Position numbers and translations under genes: made by a program. DNA of 6,477 nucleotides from an uncultured Lachnospiraceae bacterium (GTDB taxonomy: Bacteria > Bacillota > Clostridia > Lachnospirales > Lachnospiraceae): contig CALGGH010000077.1 of the NCBI GenBank assembly GCA_937916415.1, forward strand, positions 1 through 6,477. Direction: 5' to 3'. Numbering within the stretch: position 1 is the stretch's first letter; every line of letters starts with the position of its first letter. A model generated the notes under the pieces. It had not been told where the DNA came from. It ran no database searches and saw only the letters and a list, made by a program, of their open reading frames with translations. This document shows, in pieces, positions 1 through 5,044 of this stretch.

Positions 1-256
1 TGTCCTTGGAGATCTTACCGAGCATCTGGTAGACGATACGACCTGCGCCGATATTGGTGTGGCCTACTTCGGAATTGCCCATCTGTCCGTCGGGAAGACC
101 AACATCGAGACCGCTTGCGCCGATAATAGTGTTAGGGCACTCAGCCATATATTTGTCAAGATTAGGCTTCTTTGCTGCGGCAATAGCATTGCCGTATGTA
201 TCGGGGTTATAGCCGAAGCCGTCCATGATAATAAGTGCTACGGGTTTCTTTGACAT
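1..256 (-). CDS. gpmI: 2,3-bisphosphoglycerate-independent phosphoglycerate mutase, N-terminal 85 residues (partial)
   Basis: This enzyme interconverts 3-phosphoglycerate and 2-phosphoglycerate in lower glycolysis in the cytoplasm, using two manganese ions and a phosphoserine intermediate. The visible part begins MSKKPVALIIMDGFGYNPD. It contains the alkaline-phosphatase-superfamily DGFG motif with metal ligand D12, and the nucleophile motif GQMGNSEVGH with S62. These are the same positions as in characterised Bacillus-type enzymes. GAGRIVYQ follows at residues 70-77. The reading frame runs off the window edge, and the family is normally about 510 residues, so roughly the last five sixths are missing. 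The start is fixed by an AAAGGAG ribosome binding site (264-270) seven bases upstream. The gene follows pgk-tpiA on the same strand but is separated from tpiA by 482 bp with a terminator and a candidate promoter, so it is probably its own unit. The call is secure. Confidence 0.96.
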   Translation of the reverse strand, partial: MSKKPVALIIMDGFGYNPDTYGNAIAAAKKPNLDKYMAECPNTIIGASGLDVGLPDGQMGNSEVGHTNIGAGRIVYQMLGKISKD

Positions 257-315
257 AAAAATTCTCCTTTAAAGATAAGTTTAAATATCTATATGTGCCG
301 ACAAATGCCGGTCAC

Positions 316-355
316 GCAATAAACGTACTCCCCTTTCGGGAAACACGATTTCTGC
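316..355 (-). other. 40-nt hairpin with GAAA (GNRA) tetraloop in the gpmI leader
   Basis: Arms 338-355 and 316-333 pair in the minus-strand RNA around the loop GAAA (334-337). The ten pairs nearest the loop are continuous. Two mismatches (A-A and U-U) lie further out, followed by a GCAG/UUGC base. The G-U pairs become A-C mismatches on the plus strand, which indicates that the minus-strand RNA is the folded form. No U tract follows, so it is not a classic terminator. Confidence 0.55.
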
Positions 356-356
356 C

Positions 357-372
357 GTTAGTTAGTTAGTTA
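357..372. repeat. Tetranucleotide repeat (GTTA)4
   Basis: Four perfect tandem GTTA units lie between the two hairpins of the gpmI leader. On the mRNA they read as an unpaired UAAC linker. Length changes by slippage would alter hairpin spacing but no reading frame. Confidence 0.6.
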
Positions 373-441
373 TGGTGCTCATGACCAGAATAAAACCGGT
401 CCGGACGCACAGTCATTAAGCAGATAGCCCACATTACTGTG

Positions 442-470
442 CTTAGATGATATTTTCGTAAAAATGTCAA
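442..470 (-). promoter_or_regulatory. Candidate sigma-A-type promoter for gpmI
   Basis: On the minus strand a perfect TTGACA (465-470) is followed after 17 bases by TCTAAG (442-447), a four-of-six match to TATAAT. It lies in AT-rich DNA downstream of the tpiA terminator and would start gpmI transcription near 435. The weak -10 keeps confidence moderate. The rest of the tpiA-gpmI gap (about 471-686) is AT-rich with no gene I can support. Confidence 0.4.
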
Positions 471-686
471 ATATAATATTTTGCAGTACATCAAAACAAT
501 CAAAATTATCTGAAATAAGTTTTGTACCGCTCATAAAGTTACTGAATAATTTAGAAAGAGCAAAATTGTCGAAAAATATACATTTTAGTTTTATCAAAAG
601 TTTTGTAAAGCACAAAGAATGTAATTCATCAAAAACAGATCACTGTTTAGATAAATACAAAATAAAAAATCGATCAATCGATATAT

Positions 687-723
687 TTATTCTCCCGACT
701 GTATAAAGCAGTCGGGAGAATAA
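687..723 (-). terminator. Terminator-like hairpin after tpiA
   Basis: A perfect 15-bp inverted repeat (687-701 with 709-723, core CTCCCGACT/AGTCGGGAG, 7-base loop) begins 15 bases past the tpiA stop codon. On the minus-strand transcript the 3' arm runs into AAUAAAUAUAU rather than a pure U tract. A six-U run appears about 20 bases later (664-669 on the plus strand). It most likely ends the pgk-tpiA transcript or protects its 3' end. Confidence 0.75.
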
Positions 724-738
724 GATATATCAGATTTA

Positions 739-1497
739 TCAGCCTTCTACAGCTGCCTGAACGATTGTGTTGAAGTCAGCAGCCTTCAGTGAAGCACCGC
801 CGATGAGACCACCGTCGATGTCAGGCTGTGCAAGAAGCTCTGCAGCATTGCCTGCATTCATTGAACCGCCGTACTGGATAGTTACAGCGTCAGCAGTTGC
901 CTGATCATACTTCTTAGCAAGCTGTGCACGGATAAATGCACATACTTCCTGTGCCTGATCAGGTGTAGCAGTAAGACCTGTACCGATAGCCCATACAGGC
1001 TCGTAAGCGATAACTACGTTCTTTACCTGCTCAGCAGTTACGTCCCAGAGATCAAGCTTGATCTGACGAGCGATAACTTCCTCAGTGATGTTGCACTGAC
1101 GTTCCCACTTGAGCTCACCAACGCAAACTATAGGCTTGAGACCTGCAGCCAAAGCAGCAAGAGTTCTCTTGTTTACTGTTTCATCTGTTTCAGCAAAGTA
1201 TTCTCTTCTCTCTGAATGTCCTATAATAACATATTTAACGCCTGCATCGGTAAGCATGTTAGGTGAAATTTCACCCGTATAAGCACCGCTTTCTTCAAAA
1301 TAAAGATTTTCAGCGCCGATTGCTATATTTGTTCCCTTACAAGCTTCAACAGCAGGAATAATATCAATGTCCGGTACGCAGAAAACAACGTCTACATCGT
1401 CATTTTTTACGAGTGGCTTTAATTCATTAATAAGGGCAACTGCTTCAGATGGAGTTTTGTTCATCTTCCAATTGCCGGCAATTATCTTTTTACGCAT
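739..1497 (-). CDS. tpiA: Triosephosphate isomerase
   Basis: The enzyme interconverts dihydroxyacetone phosphate and glyceraldehyde-3-phosphate in cytosolic glycolysis. It is a TIM barrel, normally a dimer, and its 252 residues match the usual bacterial length of about 250. All active-site elements are present: N9 and K11 in AGNWKMN, electrophile H94 in IGHSERR, catalytic base E166 in AYEPVWAIGTG followed by mobile loop 6, YGGS at 209-212, and the phosphate-binding GGASL at 233-237. One segment is unusual: after C125-V-G-E the sequence is LKWERQ where most homologues have a TLEERE-like string. The start follows a GAAGGTGAAGG stretch, with the AAGG core about ten bases upstream, a slightly long spacing. 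The gene lies 33 bp after pgk and should be co-transcribed with it. Its first 300 bases are only about 37-40% GC, well below gap and the first half of pgk. Confidence 0.98.
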   Translation of the reverse strand: MRKKIIAGNWKMNKTPSEAVALINELKPLVKNDDVDVVFCVPDIDIIPAVEACKGTNIAIGAENLYFEESGAYTGEISPNMLTDAGVKYVIIGHSERREYFAETDETVNKRTLAALAAGLKPIVCVGELKWERQCNITEEVIARQIKLDLWDVTAEQVKNVVIAYEPVWAIGTGLTATPDQAQEVCAFIRAQLAKKYDQATADAVTIQYGGSMNAGNAAELLAQPDIDGGLIGGASLKAADFNTIVQAAVEG

Positions 1498-1530
1498 AAT
1501 AAATTGACCTTCACCTTCTAAAATATAGTT

Positions 1531-2763
1531 TTATTTATCGTCAGCAGCAACAACGCCAGGAAGTTCCTTGCCTTCAAGGAATTCAAGAGACGCACCGCCA
1601 CCTGTTGAAATATGAGACATCTTGTCAGCGTAACCTAACTGATTAACAGCAGCAGCACTGTCACCACCACCGATAATTGTTGTTGCGCTTGCATCTGCCA
1701 TTGCCTTAGCAACTGCAAGAGTACCCTTTGCAAGTGTAGGATTTTCAAAAACGCCCATTGGTCCGTTCCAAACAACAGTCTTAGCAGACTTAACAGCGTC
1801 TGAGAAAAGTTCGATTGTCTTAGGTCCGATATCGCAGCTCTCTCTGTCTGCTACCATCTTGTCAACATCACATACTAATGTGTCAACTGGAGCATCGATT
1901 GGGCTTGGAAACTCAGCGATTGTTACAGAGTCAACAGGAAGAAGGAGCTTCTTGCCAAGCTTGTCAGCCTTCTCCATCATTTCCTTGCAGTAATCAAGCT
2001 TCTCATCATCAACCAGGGATTTGCCTATCTCATAGCCCTGAGCCTTGAGGAACGTGAAGGCCATGCCTCCGCCGATGATCAGCGTGTCGCACTTCTCAAG
2101 CAGGTTGTTGATGACGTTGAGCTTGTCAGCAACCTTGGCGCCGCCAAGGATCGCAACGAAGGGACGAACGGGATTCTCAACGGCGTTGCCGAGGAAGTCG
2201 ATCTCCTTCTGCATCAGGTATCCTACGGCATTGGTGCCGCCCTTTTCGGTGATGTATTTGGTAACTACGGCTACGGAAGCGTGAGCCCTGTGTGCGGAAC
2301 CGAAGGCATCACATACGTAGTCATCAGCCAGGTCAGCCAGTTCCTTGGCAAAAGCCTCTCCGGCATCGGTGGGCTTGGTCTCTTCCTTGCCGCGGAAACG
2401 GGTATTCTGAAGGAGAACCACGTCTCCGTCATTCATGTCGTTAACGGCCGCGGTAGCTGCCTCGCCGGTAACGTCATAGTCAGAAACGAAATTAACGGGC
2501 TTGCCGAGCTTCTCCTCAAGTGCCTTGGCAACGGGAGCAAGCGACTCCTTCTCGTTGGGGCCTTCCTTAACCTTGCCCAGGTGAGAGCACAGGATAACCT
2601 TGGCGCCATCGCCGATCAGCTTGTTGATGGTGGGAAGTGCCGCCCTGATCCTGGTGTCGTCAGTGATCACGCCATCCTTGAGGGGTACGTTGAAGTCGCA
2701 CCTGACCAGCACTCTTCTGCCCTTTGCGCTGAAATCATCAACGCTTTTTTTGTTCAATGACAT
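1531..2763 (-). CDS. pgk: Phosphoglycerate kinase
   Basis: This monomeric two-domain kinase transfers the acyl phosphate of 1,3-bisphosphoglycerate to ADP, the first ATP-yielding step of glycolysis. Its 410 residues fit the family. The N-terminal domain shows the substrate motifs RCDFNVPL (21-28), DDTRI (35-39), SHLGK (60-64), NTRF (120-123) and AHRAH (157-161). The hinge and nucleotide domain show GGAKVADK (207-214), WNGPMGVFE (332-340), GGGDS (365-369) and STGGGASLEFLEG (386-398). The family's common HLGRPKG is HLGKVKEG here, a tolerated variant. The start follows AAGGAGG (2771-2778) at seven bases. It sits 180 bp after gap, has its own candidate promoter, and is 33 bp before tpiA. GC content falls from about 56% in the 5' half to about 46% in the 3' half, with codon choice changing near residues 250-275, although the protein stays intact. 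Confidence 0.98.
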   Translation of the reverse strand: MSLNKKSVDDFSAKGRRVLVRCDFNVPLKDGVITDDTRIRAALPTINKLIGDGAKVILCSHLGKVKEGPNEKESLAPVAKALEEKLGKPVNFVSDYDVTGEAATAAVNDMNDGDVVLLQNTRFRGKEETKPTDAGEAFAKELADLADDYVCDAFGSAHRAHASVAVVTKYITEKGGTNAVGYLMQKEIDFLGNAVENPVRPFVAILGGAKVADKLNVINNLLEKCDTLIIGGGMAFTFLKAQGYEIGKSLVDDEKLDYCKEMMEKADKLGKKLLLPVDSVTIAEFPSPIDAPVDTLVCDVDKMVADRESCDIGPKTIELFSDAVKSAKTVVWNGPMGVFENPTLAKGTLAVAKAMADASATTIIGGGDSAAAVNQLGYADKMSHISTGGGASLEFLEGKELPGVVAADDK

Positions 2764-2770
2764 TTCGATG

Positions 2771-2778
2771 TCCTCCTT
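2771..2778 (-). promoter_or_regulatory. Strong ribosome binding site of pgk
   Basis: AAGGAGGA lies seven bases before the ATG at 2763. It is a nearly perfect anti-16S match and fixes the pgk start. Confidence 0.85.
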
Positions 2779-2813
2779 AAAAATTTAATGGGTTGTTTCT
2801 TACAAACAGTATC

Positions 2814-2822
2814 AGTATAGCA
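2814..2822 (-). promoter_or_regulatory. Candidate extended -10 promoter for pgk-tpiA
   Basis: The minus strand reads TGCTATACT: TATACT (2814-2819) matches TATAAT at five of six positions and is preceded by the TGn extended -10 element. No good -35 sits at 17 bases; a TTGATG lies 20 bases upstream. Transcription would start near 2807, giving a leader of about 44 nt. This would let pgk-tpiA be expressed separately from gap. Confidence 0.5.
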
Positions 2823-2878
2823 CAAAGGAGTGCCAAATACATCAATTTTATCTCCAATATTTCAGCAGATTCACGCAA

Positions 2879-2910
2879 ACGGGGGGACAGGCAAAACGCC
2901 CGTCCCCCGT
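2879..2910 (-). terminator. GC-rich hairpin between gap and pgk
   Basis: On the minus-strand transcript, arm 2898-2910 pairs with 2879-2892 in a 13-bp helix (ACGGGGG/CCCCCGU, then ACGGGC/GCCUGU) with one bulged C and a GUUUU loop. It begins about 33 bases after the gap stop codon. Only three U residues follow, so it is probably a partial terminator or a 3'-end stabiliser of gap mRNA rather than a full stop. Confidence 0.6.
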
Positions 2911-2943
2911 CAAATCACGTCTTTACTTTCGGATCAGCCGGAA

Positions 2944-3960
2944 TTACTTAAGCAGGCTTCCGAAGTGCTTGATGGTACGTACCATCTGAGAGGTGTAGCT
3001 GTTCTCATTGTCATACCATGAAACAACCTGTACCTGAGTGGTGCCGTTGTCAAGAGGCAGAACCATGGTCTGGGTTGCATCGAAGAGTGAACCATAGGTC
3101 ATTCCTACGATATCGCTGGAAACAATCTCGTCGGTGTTGTATCCGAAGCTCTCGTTTGAAGCTGCCTTCATGGCATCGTTGATCTGCTCCTTGGTTACGT
3201 TGCCTTCAACCACTGCGGTAAGGATGGTGGTAGAACCGGTAGGAGTGGGAACACGCTGAGCAGCGCCGATGAGCTTGCCGTTCAGTTCGGGGATAACGAG
3301 TCCGATGGCCTTTGCAGCACCGGTAGAGTTGGGAACGATGTTAACTGCTGCTGCACGTGAACGTCTCTTGTCGCCCTTCCTCTGAGGTCCGTCAAGGGTC
3401 ATCTGATCGCCGGTATATGCATGGATCGTGCACATGATTCCGCTCTTGATCGGAGCGCAGTCATTAAGTGCCTTAGCCATGGGTGCGAGGCAGTTGGTAG
3501 TACATGAAGCAGCGGATATGATCTTGTCATCAGCGGTAAGTGACTGATGGTTTACGTTGTAAACGATGGTAGGCAGATCATTGCCTGCAGGAGCGGAAAT
3601 GATTACGTGCTTAGCGCCTGCATCGATGTGCGCCTGAGCCTTGTCCTTGCTGGTGTAGAATCCGGTACACTCAAGAACGACGTCTACGTCAAGATCCTTC
3701 CAGGGAAGATCTGCTGCCTTAGCTTCAGCATAGATGGTGATCTTCTTGCCGTCTACGGTGATGCTGTTCTCATCAAACGAAACCTTGTCTGCCAGGGCAT
3801 ATCTGCCCTGCGTTGAGTCATACTTAAGAAGATGTGCAAGCATCTCAGGGCTGGTAAGATCGTTGATGGCCACGATCTCAAATCCCTCTGCTCCGAACAT
3901 CTGTCTGAAAGCCAGACGACCGATACGACCGAATCCGTTAATTGCTACTTTTACTGCCAT
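2944..3960 (-). CDS. gap: Glyceraldehyde-3-phosphate dehydrogenase, type I, NAD-dependent
   Basis: The enzyme oxidises glyceraldehyde-3-phosphate with NAD+ and phosphate to 1,3-bisphosphoglycerate, acting as a cytosolic tetramer. The 338 residues are the standard length. The Rossmann nucleotide motif NGFGRIG is at 8-14, and acidic D34 in INDLT is the position that favours NAD over NADP. The catalytic cysteine is C153 in SAASCTTNCLAP, and its partner H180 is in CTIHAYTGDQ. The S-loop region (about 187-212) and the closing WYDNENSYTSQMV (315-327) are typical. The start is set by TAGGAGGAA (3967-3975), about eight bases upstream. It has its own near-consensus promoter and a short leader with a small hairpin, and a GC-rich hairpin follows it. 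It supplies the substrate for pgk, the next gene. Codon use resembles the upstream genes and the first half of pgk. Confidence 0.98.
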   Translation of the reverse strand: MAVKVAINGFGRIGRLAFRQMFGAEGFEIVAINDLTSPEMLAHLLKYDSTQGRYALADKVSFDENSITVDGKKITIYAEAKAADLPWKDLDVDVVLECTGFYTSKDKAQAHIDAGAKHVIISAPAGNDLPTIVYNVNHQSLTADDKIISAASCTTNCLAPMAKALNDCAPIKSGIMCTIHAYTGDQMTLDGPQRKGDKRRSRAAAVNIVPNSTGAAKAIGLVIPELNGKLIGAAQRVPTPTGSTTILTAVVEGNVTKEQINDAMKAASNESFGYNTDEIVSSDIVGMTYGSLFDATQTMVLPLDNGTTQVQVVSWYDNENSYTSQMVRTIKHFGSLLK

Positions 3961-4000
3961 TTGAGATTCCTCCTAAAATATTGAAATATTACTATATGCA

Positions 4001-4016
4001 AACCGGTCTCCCGGTC
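4001..4016 (-). other. Small GNRA-capped hairpin in the gap 5' leader
   Basis: The minus-strand RNA reads GACCGGGAGACCGGUU. It forms a five-pair helix (ACCGG/CCGGU) plus a G-U pair, closed by a GAGA tetraloop. It lies between the inferred transcription start (about 4027) and the ribosome binding site, close to the 5' end of the mRNA, where such hairpins are known to slow decay in other bacteria. The role here is inferred. Confidence 0.5.
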
Positions 4017-4033
4017 ACACGTCAACGCTAAAC

Positions 4034-4062
4034 ATTATACAATCTTCGTCTTTATAATTCAA
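4034..4062 (-). promoter_or_regulatory. Sigma-A-type promoter of gap
   Basis: The minus strand has TTGAAT (4057-4062, four of six), a 17-base spacer and a perfect TATAAT (4034-4039). The predicted start near 4027 gives a leader of about 65 nt. It is among the two best-matching promoters in the window, as expected for a highly expressed gene. Confidence 0.75.
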
Positions 4063-4083
4063 TAATCTTTTTATAAAATGTAG

Positions 4084-4136
4084 TGGGATCCTTCGCCATT
4101 GGCTCGCCGCAGCCGGGACTTAGGTCAGGATGACAC
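4084..4136. repeat. REP-like intergenic repeat, copy A
   Basis: On the minus strand this copy starts TGTCATCCTGACCTAAG and ends GCGAAGGATCCCA. Its termini carry complementary ATCCT and AGGAT, and an internal GGCT/AGCC stem surrounds GCGGCG. It shares 41 identical bases with copy B exactly 60 bp away. The TGTCATCCTGA...GAAGGATC layout resembles dispersed intergenic repeats that I recall from many Firmicutes genomes. It is about 60% GC inside AT-rich flanks and lies just upstream of the gap promoter. Confidence 0.75.
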
Positions 4137-4143
4137 CACGGAA

Positions 4144-4191
4144 TGGGATCCTTCGCCATTGGCTCGCCGCAGCCGGGACTTAGGATGACAC
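4144..4191. repeat. REP-like intergenic repeat, copy B
   Basis: Positions 4144-4184 match 4084-4124 of copy A base for base. On the minus strand this copy reads TGTCATCCTAAG where copy A reads TGTCATCCTGACCTAAG. It therefore lacks five bases between two CCT triplets, consistent with a slippage deletion. It starts six bases after the stop codon of the phosphatase gene and would be transcribed as its 3' untranslated region. Confidence 0.75.
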
Positions 4192-4197
4192 AGCCTC

Positions 4198-5016
4198 TTA
4201 CAGCTTCACCTGTACCGGAATGCGCGCGTCATATATGGTGTAATACTCGAATCCGGCTTCGATGAGCACCTCTCTGGCCCTGTCCAGGCCCCTGCCGACC
4301 TCTTCCACGGTATGCGCGTCGCTGCCGACGGTGACTAACTCTCCCCCGAGCTGCCTGTATCTCTTCAGGACGTCGGTGCAGGGATTGAGTTCCTTAAGTC
4401 CGTACTTGATGGCGGCGGTGTTGACTTCCAGACCCTTTTCCAGGTCGATGATGCGCTTCAGTATCTTGTCCAGCAGGTCGCTGTATTTGGCATAGGAGTA
4501 ATCGGCATCCAGCGTCCTGCCCTTGCGAACCACATAATCCAGGTGTCCCACCACGTCGAAGTTCGAATACGACCTGAGATTCTCATAGACCGCCTCGAAG
4601 TACCTCCTGTAGGCTTCCTCGTCGCTCCTGTCCTCAAAGTAGGCGGGATCATATACGTCCATGCCGTCAACCACGTGGATCGATCCTATGATGAAGTCAA
4701 AGTCATGATCCTTGGCAACCTTCACGTTCTTTTTGTTCACCTCGGGCTGAAGGCCAAGCTCAAGCCCAAACCTCACGTTTATGTCATTTACGTAATTATT
4801 TCTCACGGAGAGCAGGTGATACAGATAGGAATCCACGTTGCACTCAAAGTAACCCTCCGGGCACTCATCCGTTATGGGAAAGTCCAGGTCCATGTGCTCG
4901 GTGAACGCTATGTCCTTCAGGCCCAGCGAGATTGCCTTTTTGATCATTTCCTCCATGTCGGCCCCGGAATCTCCCGAAAACGACGAATGAAGATGAAAAT
5001 CAGCCTTAATGCTCAT
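4198..5016 (-). CDS. hisJ: PHP-domain phosphatase, histidinol-phosphatase HisJ type
   Basis: The protein is a PHP-fold metal-dependent phosphoesterase, most likely dephosphorylating L-histidinol phosphate in histidine synthesis. Its 272 residues match the HisJ family (about 270). Metal-ligand motifs occur in the expected order: DFHLHS (H8, H10), TEH (E40, H41), GLELG (E86), GSIHVVDG (H114), GHLDY (H158) and GSDAH (D233, H235). The stretch SSFSGDSGADMEEMIKKA after the first motif is typical of HisJ. The start follows AGGAGGGG about five bases upstream. The gene begins 28 bp after the lipoprotein gene, so the two are probably co-transcribed. Tandem REP-like repeats follow the stop codon. No other his gene is visible, and PHP enzymes vary in substrate, so the fold is near certain while the exact substrate is less so. 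Confidence 0.88.
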   Translation of the reverse strand: MSIKADFHLHSSFSGDSGADMEEMIKKAISLGLKDIAFTEHMDLDFPITDECPEGYFECNVDSYLYHLLSVRNNYVNDINVRFGLELGLQPEVNKKNVKVAKDHDFDFIIGSIHVVDGMDVYDPAYFEDRSDEEAYRRYFEAVYENLRSYSNFDVVGHLDYVVRKGRTLDADYSYAKYSDLLDKILKRIIDLEKGLEVNTAAIKYGLKELNPCTDVLKRYRQLGGELVTVGSDAHTVEEVGRGLDRAREVLIEAGFEYYTIYDARIPVQVKL

Positions 5017-5044
5017 AATCCCCTCCTTTTTTTATGCGATCCAA

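Larger units (their letters stand above)
257..435 (-). promoter_or_regulatory. Structured 5' leader of gpmI (candidate regulatory RNA)
   Basis: If the promoter at 442-470 is real, gpmI carries a leader of about 180 nt. Two hairpins fold much better on the minus-strand RNA than on its complement. The first spans 375-410: an inner GACCGG/CUGGUC helix (383-401) with a 7-nt loop, inside an outer GUGC/GCAC clamp. The second spans 316-355: an 18-position stem with 16 pairs, four of them G-U, capped by a GAAA tetraloop. The two are linked by four GTTA units (357-372). A weaker CCGG/UCGG stem lies near 300-312, before the ribosome binding site. I do not recognise a known riboswitch class. It could be regulatory, an mRNA stabiliser, or neither. 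Confidence 0.45.

Noticed and set aside
379..615. 78-codon minus-strand reading frame in the same gap
   Set aside because: It needs a TTG start without a ribosome binding site, overlaps the candidate gpmI promoter and leader structure, and shows no recognisable motif.
464..706. 80-codon plus-strand reading frame in the tpiA-gpmI gap
   Set aside because: No ribosome binding site precedes the ATG, the composition is low-complexity AT-rich, and the frame runs into the tpiA terminator stem.
2281..2760. 159-codon plus-strand reading frame antisense to pgk
   Set aside because: It mirrors the opposite strand of a conserved enzyme gene, and its frame is explained by pgk codon bias.
4084..4191. Possible minimal CRISPR array from two 41-bp repeats with a 60-bp period
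   Set aside because: The intervening non-repeat sequence is too short and partly homologous between copies, there are only two units, and no cas gene is present. A REP-like repeat explains it better.
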